Of a DNA stretch of 64,000 nt, positions 24,355 to 35,900 are shown in pieces. Position numbers and translations under genes: made by a program. The notes under the pieces are model-generated. The model made no database searches, was not told the DNA's origin, and saw only the letters and a program-made list of their open reading frames with translations. Within the stretch, counting starts at the first letter, position 1. Each line of letters opens with the position of its first letter. The stretch covers positions 248,001 through 312,000 of the forward strand of contig JAIQDT010001114.1 in NCBI GenBank assembly GCA_021521415.1. Reading direction: 5' to 3'. This DNA is from Bidens hawaiensis (Eukaryota > Streptophyta > Magnoliopsida > Asterales > Asteraceae).

Positions 24355-25510
24355 TATCACTAATTTAAGAGAAAGATTCCAGGTAAGATTTCTGTCAAGC
24401 TATTTAGTCGTCTCTTCGAAGACACTTTATGATGGTAATGTATGTAAAGCTTCTATCTTACAAATATGATAAAATGACATTTGTGTGAAGTGTTTCGGCA
24501 TATTAAATAAGAAAATTTTGATGTTGTGTTTGCCGTTTGAGCTAATTACCAACTAGGAGGTTTAGTGGAATTGGTGGTCTCAAAATTCAAATACGGTTCA
24601 TTGGCTTACATTTTGGTCCAACTCTACGCACCAGATTCTTCGTTGATGAGTTTGTAGATTAAAACATAGCTACGAATCCACATGATAAGCCAATAGGATT
24701 CCACAAATTTTAGAACAAAAGACGAATATCCATCCCGTGTTCCACACACATTACTCTTAAACAGTGTTTTTTTTTAATAGCCAAATTTGATAAAAAAAAA
24801 ATTAAAGGAACCTCAAGCAATAACTATCATTTTCGTCTTAACTTTTTGTTTTCAACATTTAGAAAATATAAAGCTTTCAAAATAATTCAAATTAGATACA
24901 AGCTGTTAATCTACAATTTAATAGGAACGATTAATAACATGGATTCTAGTTTGAGTTTTGTGACAAGTCACACTTCAAATTTTTTTTTTTTTTTTCAACA
25001 ACTAGACATTTGACATATCACATATATTGTATACCGGCCACCCTCCAGTTTTTATTACCTACGGCCAGATGGTCAAATTAGTTGACAAAATCTATTTTTT
25101 TTTTCTTGGGACAAAATCAAAAAATCAAATAATATGCATCCTGCGGTAGGAATGTAGGACATAACATTAAATGCAGTTTGATCGAAAACATGTGAACTTC
25201 GTGTAATGTAGTCCGTGTAACTTTGTTGTACCCATACAGCAAAATGGCTTCAAGCCACATATTTATATTGCATAACGCAGACGTAAACAAAGTTACAAAC
25301 TTCTAGATGGATATTGGATATGCTGTATGCATTTACATTCGGTCGGTATCTGATTATGATTGATAGGTTCAAATCTGTAATGCGGTTAATTTGATTTAAA
25401 GGGATAAACAAGCATGTAACTTATAACTATGTAATTGGATCCTCCATAATCTAATATTGAAAGTATGATAACTATATAATTGTTTTAGACATACAGGTGT
25501 ATTGGTTTGT
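24355..25510. other. Gene-free stretch
   Basis: Continuation of the sequence interrupted by the gypsy element. AT-rich with several poly-T and poly-A runs. Only a duplicated hairpin motif (25217-25296, listed separately) stands out; no coding region. Confidence 0.5.
25217..25296. repeat. Hairpin repeat, copy 1 (partner at 27215-27295)
   Basis: Outer arms GTAACTTTGTT (25217-25227) and AACAAAGTTAC (25286-25296) are exact inverted repeats, with the near-palindrome TGGCTTCAAGCCA (25245-25257) inside. A diverged copy in the same orientation lies about 2 kb downstream. Not assigned to any family. Confidence 0.5.
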
Positions 25511-26262
25511 ATTAAACTCAACTATCATCTTTTAGCCGTTGTCGGTCTCAACTAACGATTAGCTGATAACGATCCACAATTTATCATATTTTCTACCAAC
25601 GATTCGTGACTAACAGAATTCTAATGCCATTAGTTGCAGGTCACCGGAAAAACGTTTTTCCCCGGAAAACTCACATTTTTCTTGGAAAACTGAACATTTT
25701 CATCCTAAACATCTTTGTAACCTTTTATCGGACCTTTAAGACACTTTTTTTCTAGTAAAAGCATGGTTGTAAAAATCGCGCATAGGCGCCGAGTACTCAA
25801 CGAGTAATCCCCGAGTAATCCCCGCCTAGGCCGAGCTCTTGGTGAGCCTTCCCCGAGTACTCTCCGACTAAGGCCGAGTACTCACCGACTAAGGCCGAGT
25901 TCTCCCAACTCCCCAGTCGGCCTCCTAGGGTCCGCCTAGCGACTTTTGCAACCTTGAGTAAAAGCCTCAATTATTGAGGAGGTCGAACCCTAGACACATC
26001 GTTGGAATCGGTTGGTGGTGCTCAGTTAGTGGTGGTGGTGGTGAGTCAGTCGGTGATGGTGGCGGTGTTAAGGTTGAGTTTTCCGACAAAAAATGTGACT
26101 ATCCAGTCAAAAACATTTTTCCGACAACCTGTAAGTAACGACGTTAGGATTTTGTTAGTCGTGGACTGTTATAAACAAGTATGTTAAAATGTAAAAGATG
26201 GGACCGTCGCCATTTGTTAGTTGGAACCCCACAACGACTGAAAAATAATAGTTGGGATTATA
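25511..26262. mobile_element. Non-autonomous TIR transposon, interrupted by a hAT MITE
   Basis: Long, imperfect terminal inverted repeats of about 65-70 bases (CTCAACTATCATCTTTTAGCC... against the inverse of ...AATAATAGTTGGGAT). Most of its body matches the copy at 58238-58786, including CAGGTCRC(C/A)GGAAAAACGTTTTT and ATTATTGAGG, but it contains a 203-base insertion (25762-25964). It encodes nothing; GGTGGT-rich open frames within are compositional. Exact ends and target duplication were not resolved, so the superfamily is open. Confidence 0.65.
25762..25956. mobile_element. 195-bp hAT-type MITE nested in the TIR element
   Basis: Starts CATGGTTGTAAAAATCGC and ends with the inverse of CAAGGTTGCAAAAGTCGC, giving hAT-like terminal inverted repeats. 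It is flanked by a perfect 8-bp duplication AGTAAAAG (25754-25761, 25957-25964). The related copy at 58238-58786 has the empty site TCTAGTAAAATCCCC, confirming insertion. The interior has repeated CCGAGTACTC / CCGACTAAGG units and is GC-rich. Confidence 0.85.
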
Positions 26263-29200
26263 AAAATCAACATATCATTAGTTTTAGATATGAATTGTTT
26301 ATGAGTTTGTCTTCTCCTTAATAATAAGTTTGCAACAAGTATGCATCAAGTATGAAATTAAGGACTACTGATATAGGAAACTTAAGTATTTTCTATCCCG
26401 TTAAAACTTTTAATAACTTTATTTTCTCTAATGGGTTGTGTTTGATAAAGTACTTAAAAAAACTAAGTAAATAAGCGGATGTGATTAATTGTATCTCTCT
26501 AATGATTTTTAAATTTTATTAAAAGAAAGTTGTATCTAAAATAAGGCATTTTCGACCATCCGTAGTGGTGGCTTTATGGTATCATAAAGCCTAAGAACAC
26601 CTCTCCCCTAGGCATTATGGATGACTTTTTGAACAAGGTGTTTCCTACATAACGCGCATTTTGAGGGTTTATGTTATTTTAATTTAATTGTATATTTAAA
26701 ATGTAATAAATTATTATTTAAAAAACAAAAATGTGGAAAGTAATTGGGCGCCATGTGGCGCATAACGTCCAGGGGTGGGACTTTATGACTACGCTCTGCT
26801 TTTGTAAAAAGCCAACACTCTGACTGTGCGCCACGTGACGCATAACGCCCAGGGGTGCGGCTTTATGACTACACATGATCTTAAGTATCGTAGACTATAC
26901 CGAGCGCAGTATTCTGTCATTGAAAAACCAAACCGGTCTTGACCGAACAACAGCGGAACCGAGGCTGGTATTATCTAAATCTGTATCATTATTCATTGAA
27001 CATTGATATTAGTAATCTGTTTTATACTTCTTTTATGTCAAAATAAAACTCACAACTTGATATTTGTAACTTTTATTTGATTTCTTATACGACTGTAAAC
27101 ATTATTTTATTTATTTACTTTGTGGCTTAGCTCAGCGTAACACATGCACATGCACATGCAAAATACTAGAATTATACATACATAATTCATGACGCATAAC
27201 ATAGTGTACTACGTGTAACTTTCTGGAACCCATGCAATCAAAATGGCTTCAAGCCACAAATTTAAACTGGAAAAAGTACGAGTAAACCAAGTTACAAAAT
27301 TCCAGATTGACATGCTCGATGAATTAGAGGTCAGAAATTTGCATATTAAAAGTCTTTCGATTGCTACACATTATAACTCGTTTTAAAAATATTCAATGAG
27401 TGCTTTTAGTTTTAGCTATAAATTAGAATGAGCCTGTTAGTTTGTTTCATAACAACTCTCTCCACGTCAGCATTAAACACCATCACAAAGGGTGAACGTT
27501 GGGGCGTAGGGGCACAAGCGTCATGTTGTTGACTAGTGACAGATTCATAATTTTTTTCTTGGTTACTGGTTTTTTATGCTTCAATTTCATATAGCCAGAC
27601 AAAACAAACAAAAAAAATTTGTCTCTATGCGACGGTTCAGGTCTGACAGAGACGACTCAACCATTCTAGGGACCGAGCGAACAAAAAACCAGGGCCTTTT
27701 ACAAAATATGTTGGATGTAATTTTAGCTATTACAATTTAGATTCAAAATGATATGTATTTATGTAAAAGTTCCAAATTTAAAACTAAATGTGCTAATCTG
27801 CAAATCAATTCCATACCTGTCGCATAAACTACAATGTAAAAAGTAGGTGAATAAAAGAGAACAAAAGGTGAATCAACTCAGCAAGGCTAAAACAAACAAG
27901 ACTTTTTAGCAAAGAAAAGCAATCCCAACTTCAAACAATTTTTTTATTATTTTATTATCATTTCTTTGAAGTAAAAAAAGGTTATAAGGGAAGAGAGGAG
28001 GCTTCAACCTGGAGCCTCCTGGTTATAATATGGAGCTTTAAAATCTTTTTATTTATTACGGGGTTTACCTAAAATTTTATTTAAGGATTCACTCCATATT
28101 ACAAAAAAGTTCGAGCCTGATAGGTATACCAGAAGTCCAATGGGTATAAGGCCGGTATTGGATTAATTTAATATTTTTTGCATGTATGGACTGGTATGTG
28201 ATTAGGCAACGTTTGTCCTGATTATCTGAAACCATGTACCCCTTTACCGAATCATATACCCTAAATGGTTTTAATTTTTAATTTTGTTTTCCCTGTACTA
28301 CACTTATTGATATTATTTATATTTTCTATGATGTGAAGTATGCACATAAAATTATATAACAGTTATAATAACATTATTTACTTATGACAATGTTTATATG
28401 TATATAACAAATCAAATTTTAATTTGTAATCGTTGTTATAAAACAATTATAATGGTAAATATATTTACTTAAAATTCTAACATGTATTTTTTACAAACTA
28501 ACGGGTACACTCAGCTGATAATTGGCGGAGTATAGTATGTGGTTCTACAACCAAGTTACGAAGTATAGGACTGAGATGGAACCCGACCTATTGCCATCAC
28601 TGGCCTAGGCTCGTTTAAAGTCAAAGAAATTATTTAGCAAATCGATCCAAGTAACTTAAAAAACAACATTACTCATTTACACCAAGTTCAGGTGAATAAA
28701 ATTCTTTCTATCCATTTGTAGTTTGGCCCAACTTTTACCGTCGTATAATTATTACAAGATCGGCCCAAAACAAACCCTAATAACCCATAGTCATATACTC
28801 ATATACCATATCCAAAACATGATCAAATACATTTTATTCTTAACATGAAAACGGTGAGAACCAATTTCTTGTTATGATTAGGTTTATTTTTATAGGTGTT
28901 TGCTGCTATTTTTTGTTCCTATTTGCTTATTTTTTATTATGAGACGTTACAAGTATTTGCTTATTTATATTTTGTTGTTATTATTAGATGTTTTCTTTTG
29001 TTGTTATAAGTATTTGCTGGTATATGCTGTTATTATTTTGTTCTTGATTTTGATTCTTTTGTTGTAGTTTTTAGGTTCTTTTCTTTGTTATTATAAGGCA
29101 TTGTTTATGTAGATTTGTATTGTAGTTGGTATTGTTTCTTATGTTCGCATTTTTAAATAAATTGACAGTATTTCCTACGTACTCATGTTAAGATCAAAAT

Positions 29201-29502
29201 GTACATGAATCTTCCTCTACCATATCCAAGTCATTTAAATATCTAATAACCATTCTTTATGCTAATCATTAAATCGTTTGTCCCTAAATCACTAAACGGG
29301 ATATACATTTAGCCTATTCGTGACAAAACATCAGAAATTTAATATTTGCAATTTGAAATTGCAAAATATTCATTTATTTTCATATATATAAATACTAAAT
29401 ATCAAATCAGATCGTTCAATAAAAAAAACTTTTTGATACCTAAATAGTCTAGTAGTATAAAGAGAGAATTAATATGTATGTGTCTAATAAATGTAGTGAT
29501 TC
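26263..29502. other. Gene-free stretch
   Basis: No coding region. Contains an imperfect direct duplication (GCGCCAYGTGRCGCATAACG..., from about 26749 and about 26827), the second hairpin repeat (27215-27295), and long AT-rich segments with oligo-A/T runs. Confidence 0.5.
27215..27295. repeat. Hairpin repeat, copy 2
   Basis: Diverged copy of 25217-25296. The core TGGCTTCAAGCCA (27244-27256) is conserved exactly. Outer arms keep GTAACTT (27215-27221) against AAGTTAC (27289-27295), and an additional TCTGGAA/TTCCAGA pair extends the structure to about 27305. Confidence 0.5.
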
Positions 29503-29512
29503 ACTTGATACT

Positions 29513-30396
29513 AGAGGTGGCAAATGGGTTGGGTTGGGCCGAACAAGTCATGGGTTGAAATGAGTCATGGACCAAAACGAGTTTGGGTCAGAACGGGTCA
29601 ATTAAAAAGTAGTTGCTTTGGTTTGGGTCGGAATAAGTTAGGGTCGAAACGAGTTTTGAGATTTTTTTTTTTTTTTTTTTGTGAACGAGAATAACGGCGG
29701 AAACATTTTAGTTTTTTTAGATTTTTGTTTTTCATTTATATTTTAAGTTATGATTTTATTATTATTGTTTTTTTTAATTATTTTTTAGGGTTTTCTATTA
29801 AAATCAAAATCCTTATAAACAAAAAAAAAGTAAAAAACACTAAAATGTTTCCTAAGTTGTCCTCGTTCCATAAAAAACACCGTAAATCGAACCAAAACCG
29901 AAGAAATCGACGAAAATGAAACAAAAAGCCAAAACCGGACCACATCAAGCGAAATTGAAAAAATCAATCACAACGAAACTAAAAGAATTCAAACCGAACA
30001 AAAACGAAACTGAAAAAACGGACAAAAATGAGTCCGGAATCGACCAAAAAGAAACAAAAAAAAAACAAAACCCAACCTGTCACGGGTGGAAACTCGTGTT
30101 GGCTTGAAACCTGAACCGAACCCGTTCCAATCTGAAACCCGTTTCGTGTCGAAACCTGTCTAGTACGAAAACCTGTTCCGATCCGAAACCTGCCACATTT
30201 CCTTAAGACAGTAACCCACATCGACCCATTTCTTTGAGCTTTTCGACCCATTTTGACTCGAAATAAAAGGATAGAATTTCAAATGACTTATTTTGACCTA
30301 TATAGTTAAAACCTTTTACTCAAACCAACTCATTTAATTTTTAAAACAACTCAAATTGACCAATTTGAAAGGGTTTGAGTAAAGATTGTCACCCCT
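29513..30396. mobile_element. Non-autonomous element with 10-bp TSD (Mutator-like?)
   Basis: An 884-base segment opening AGAGGTGGCAAATGGG and closing with the inverse of AGGGGTGACAATC, flanked by a perfect 10-bp duplication ACTTGATACT (29503-29512, 30397-30406). Terminal inverted repeats are short and imperfect. The body is made of GGGTCGAAACGAG / CGAAACCTG-type simple motifs plus an A/T-rich core, and open frames there are Lys/Asn-rich artefacts. A 9-11 base duplication suggests the Mutator superfamily. Confidence 0.7.
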
Positions 30397-30406
30397 ACTT
30401 GATACT

Positions 30407-32969
30407 GAAAAGTTTACATGAAATATTTTGAAGGATTCAAATTATCAAATTATACAAAGTAAGTTCTCGATAACGCTATAACTGTTGTATATAGATTCAG
30501 ATTTGAATATTTTATCATTATTTTATATGTATAATTGCAACTTCTGAAGAGTTCCTAAGCCACATGAATGCTTAAAAGGTTAACTAAAACATCTTAAAGA
30601 TGTAATTATTGTGCATTAATTAACATCCATGAAAGAAATTGTACTTGAGAAATATCGTATCTTACTAAACAAAGAATTGTACAATATGAATTTTTAATAT
30701 ATAATATAGTAATTGATATGCTAAATGAGCAAGTTTATGCAACAAAACTCATGAGGAGTTATTGCACATAAATAATTGGTTATGATGGAAAAAGAGTTTG
30801 TGATGGATTGAAAAATGCACGGAATTATGCTTATTATGTATGGACTAAATAGTCGGATTCAACGTAGTACGTACAAATCAAGAGATATTTTGATAAAGAA
30901 GGAGATAATATGAATATAATAAGTCATGCTTTTATCAAAAGATTACTAATTTCAAATAGTCCTAACAATCGGTAGGAATGAAACGTAAGATTACCTATAA
31001 TCATTCATTGGTTGTGGGCATAGAAGGAGCCTTGGTTATTGAACGAGGGTAGGAGATGGTTATATTTGTAAGGGGGGCGATGATTGAAGATACGTCTTCA
31101 ATTGATTTAACGTTTCAATTGCTGAAATTAGTGCGATAGAGTAACAGTCTCCACTCTCTCGTTGAATTGAATTCGCCGGAAAATGTTGAGAATATGCCGG
31201 AGACCTTAATGGGCATTGAACATAGTAGAGAGAGAGTATGTGTAGGGATGGTCAAAGGTTACCTATATGTATTATAATATAATATGAATATAGATATCTA
31301 CTACTCCAATAAAAGAATACTATTATGTGTCAGTTGTCACTCTCTCAACTATCCTCATATTTTTTAAACTCATTTTGTTATTTGGATCCAATGTGGGTCA
31401 TTACCCAACCCAAAATAGTTTTATTCTTATGTATATATAAAGCAAGTGTGTTAATGTTTGTTTATTTCTTCTTTTTTTTCTTTTTATATTTTAACGTAAT
31501 AAAATGAAACAATTTAGCTATAGAAAAATAACATGTCAACTGGGATAGAAGTGGTCGGAACATTGCTTTATTATTATTTTTTTAGTATTTTCAGGAATAT
31601 AAAATAAAAGACAATTAAAATACTTTTTTCCTTAATAATTTTCATTATATACATTGACTAAATTCTTATAAATTTGTTTATTCACATACTAACCATTTAA
31701 ATTTATTCTTTTGGTTTATTTTGGAAAGCTAGAATCATGAATGTTTTTTCTTAGCTATCATATATATAACTAGCTTTTATTCCCTGTAATACGAGTTTAT
31801 TTTATATTATTCTTTTCTAATATTTATATATATTTTTGGATTTTAACATTATTTATTGTAAAGAAGTTATTAATATACTTAGGATTTGATTATGAAAGAG
31901 TTTAACAAATAAATTATAAGGAAAATTTTTCTTATTAGTAAATATTTGCGTAATGTTTCTTTATTAATTCTTATAATTTTAATATAAATTGTAATTTAAT
32001 TAACAATATATGTTAACTGTATTGTCGATTGTATTTTGATTAATGTTCAAATTTTAAAATTTTCATTAATTACACGGGGCTCAAACTAGTAGATAATAAA
32101 GTTCCAACTTAAAACAAACATGTTATTTAGGAGGCGGCAAGACCCGAAACAAGAGGCACACGCCAGTATGAACATCATTTTGATTTTTAATTTTTTTTAT
32201 TTAATTGTCATCTTTAACTTGTGTGATTTTATTATATGTTGCTCTAATTTTAGTTTATGTAATTTTAGCTTTTAGTTTATAGATGAAAGGTACAAAGGGT
32301 CGGTTACAAACTACAAAGAAAAAAACGTTTAGGCCGAAATAAAAAACCGTCGGTACCAAATCGGGACCAAAGTTTTGAGTTTCAGTATCGGTACGATACT
32401 AGTACCGATACGATACGGTACCGATATTTCTGAATACCGATACCAAACCGAAAATTTCGATACCAGAATGTATGATTTTTGGGATCGAGATTTTAAGTAT
32501 CAGTACCGGTCAGTGCCGATCTCTTCCCTTATTCAGAAGGGACCTTTTACCTACAGTACAGGTCAAGTGTACAACATTTTATATTACTCTTCACCTACTT
32601 TTTGCAAAAGATTAAACTCTGTTATATCTATTTTCCTATATTATGTTACCAACGACTGGTGAACGTAACTTATAGGTGACACCATTATCTCATCACCCAT
32701 ACGCCACGTAATTCCCACTAGTTTTAAGTGCGTTCTAATTTCTTTTTGATAATATCATTACAACAAGTCCATAACAATGTGAGTTTTAAACGGTCACTAC
32801 TAAATATATATTATGTATAAATTATTACTCTCCCCTTATGAATTACATTCAGAAAAGAACAACAGTTTCAAACCACGGGTAACAAAAATTAAAGAAGAAT
32901 ATTAAAGAATTTCTCCACTTCACAGCCACAAACGCAGTTTCCCAGATACGTTTCTAGCGTTCTGTCTAT
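30407..32969. other. Gene-free stretch downstream of the reductase gene
   Basis: No coding region. Contains a small fold-back pair whose ends read ACTAG...CCCTGTAAT (about 31770) and the inverse ...ATTACACGGGG...CTAGT (about 32090). It also holds a GGTACCGATAC-rich block at 32350-32530 related to repeats in reductase intron 1. The last few hundred bases should hold the reductase 3' UTR; no single polyadenylation signal can be chosen by eye. Confidence 0.45.
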
Positions 32970-35900
32970 TTACCAAACGTCACGGAGGTACCTTCCCGAC
33001 ATTTGTAAATTCTTCACGTAGAGTTCTGCCTTTGACGAGTCTAGTGATCCCTAAAATCAACAAAGTTATGGTTGTTAACATTAGCTATATACAATAGCTA
33101 GGTTTATAGACAAAACAACTGATAATGGGTACCATATACAGTGAGTGTTTGGATCAAATACAAACAAGTTTAAACATGTGTACCCTAGAGTAATAATAAC
33201 TATCAAATAATTATGCTATAAAAAATGTACTAGAATAATAATAATAATAACAATAATAATTACGCAATAGTTTTATGAGTAAGCTAATACTCTACAAATT
33301 CTTCGTAGTTTAATTATTACGCTAGTTGTAGCGCATGGAAATGCCACCGTGTAATTTTGTTTCTTCACTTTCAATAGTTTGTACAATAAGAGTGTGTGTG
33401 ATCCTACCCGCCCATCCACGCAGAGCATTTACATGATTATCTTTCATATATTTAAAATATACGAAAAACATGAATAAAACCTCGCTCTATCGCATTCTTC
33501 ATATTTTTCATTATTCATAAACTATATGTATTGTATATATAAGGAATGAAATGTGGACGTTTTTTTTTAAAAAATGAATAAAATTTAAAGTTAAAGTCGA
33601 TATTCAGTTAAATTATATAGATAAAGATAAATATGAACGTTCAAATGGGTGGCTCAATAATGAAAAAGAAAGATTTGTTGGACCAATAAAAAGGTGAATT
33701 TAGTTTGGTGATACACCTAAAAAAGAAAATCACTGTTATAGTTAAAAATGACACCTCAAAAGATGGTGTCCATAAAACAAGATGGTAGACCCCAAAGTGT
33801 TTTAACACAATAAAATTATTTATATGTGTCACCATCTCAGCCAACTCCAACCATATATATAATATAACCTACCCCATCCCATATGTATATGAATAAATGA
33901 ACACAAAATAACTTATATTAAAAATAAAATATACCTGTTCTTGCACAATGGTGTGTAGGGTCCGATGTACATCTTTGGCCATACCTTTTGCATCACCACA
34001 TACATACAAATATGCTCCTTCAGAAAGAAGGCTCCAGATTTCCGAAGCCTGCATGACAAATTTGTATTATAAATATGTATTAAAAAAGATTTTTATGACT
34101 AAATAAAAAAAATAAGAGAGATTGTTCACCTTATCAGTCATCTTGTGTTGAACGTATTCCTTAGTCGGTCCTTCGCGGGAGAAGGCAACGATTAGCTCGG
34201 AAAGAGCACCCGTCTCGACAAAGTTGTTAAGCTCGTCTTCGTATATGAAATCCTGAACGGGTCAAAAATATAAAAATAAATTAGCTAAAAGGAAACGGGT
34301 CAAATGGGCTGCCAGGGTGAAAAATATAACTATTATAATCATATTTGACCTAATTTGTTATTAAAAAAATTGGAACGATTGGATTAAAGTAGGCTAGTAA
34401 ACAAAGTGAACGTCCAGTCGTCCAGTAGAGCGTTTGTTTATTTAATGAATGAACAAACGAACATGAGCATAACTTTTTGCTCATTTCACTAAATGAACAA
34501 ACATGAAAACGTGTTATGTTCGTTAACAGTTGTTTATGTTCGTTTATTTACGTTCGCTATATGTTCATTTTCATGTGTTCCTTTACATATTCATTTACAA
34601 CTTTTTAACAAATATTTACTTCAACGAAAGAACAAACGCAATAGTTTTCTTTGTTTTACATTCGTTCATTTACTTCAGTTTAAAATATTAACGATCCGAG
34701 CACGTTCATTTTCTTAACAAACGAATAGTAACAAGAAAATCCGTTCATCAAAATGTCGGTGTTCATTCATTTGTTCGGTTAAAGTTTAACGAATGAACAA
34801 AAGCAAGCCCCCGTTTATGTTCTTTTACATGCCTAACTTAACAGTAAAACATGTTTTTAAACATACCACTTTGCGATTTCTGCAACCGAAGAACAAAACA
34901 GATGAACCAAGCTCAGTTCCAGCTTCCTTCAAAGCCAGCCGTTCTTGAAGAAAACCTCTAAAAGGAGCCAGTCCTGTACCAGGGCCAATCATAATAACAG
35001 GGACCTTCGGGTCAGAAGGTAGTCTGAAATTAGATGTTCTAACATATATAGGGGCCCAACTGCAGTCTTCACTTTCCGTCATAGGCACCGCGTTCTGTAA
35101 ACAAATTTTAAATTATAAATTTCAAGTATACAAAGTAAAAGTTAAAAACGTGACTTTTGGTACCTGTATTTGCCCTCTTTAACAATTAAGAATCTTTTAA
35201 CAAATCAGGACACGAGGTTTAAACTCTATAAGCATGTAGGTCCCTGGCCCTAACCCAGTTACAATTGCTGTTAAGTATACTCATGTGCCCCTCACATGTG
35301 GGGCATTTCAATCTTTTTTCCATTTAATTTTAAACACCCATCAACTTAAACCCTGACGTGAGATAGGTGTTATAACTTGGCGAAAAAAAGGACTAAAATG
35401 CCCCTCACGTCTGGGGCACGTGAGCATACTGAGATAGAACCAGGAACCAAAATGGTTATAGAATATAAAACCTCAGCCCTTGATTTGCTAAATATATTCT
35501 TTTTTGGACTAAAATGATTCAAGTCTAAACAATAATAGTAATACCTTCATCCAGGTTGAACAAACTCCTTTGTGGATACGGCCAGCTGGTGTTTTCTCAT
35601 AAACTAATGCACAAGTAACATGAATTCTATTCGGTGCCATCCTGTAACACAAAACAATAAAAAACATGTATTGATATCAAAATGATTTTAAATTTTGATT
35701 TATTTATATTTTTGAATGAATTTGATGATTTACTTACTTTGGAGATGATGAAATCGAGTAGTATCGGGCCTGTAAGCGAGGGGCAACGGATGCAAAGAAA
35801 ACACCAAGTGGCGGCTCGGCTGATGGGAAGGCTTCCATTACTTCTAAAAGACTTCTTTGGCTTGCAACTATCCATTGAGAATATTCATCCTGAAAACCAT

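Noticed and set aside
26002..26187. 61-aa Val-rich open frame
   Set aside because: Falls in the GGTGGT-rich body of a non-coding TIR element; the second copy at 58.5 kb does not preserve it.
29725..30251. Lys/Asn/Gln-rich and Phe-rich open frames
   Set aside because: Composition artefacts of an A-rich segment within the transposon at 29513-30396.
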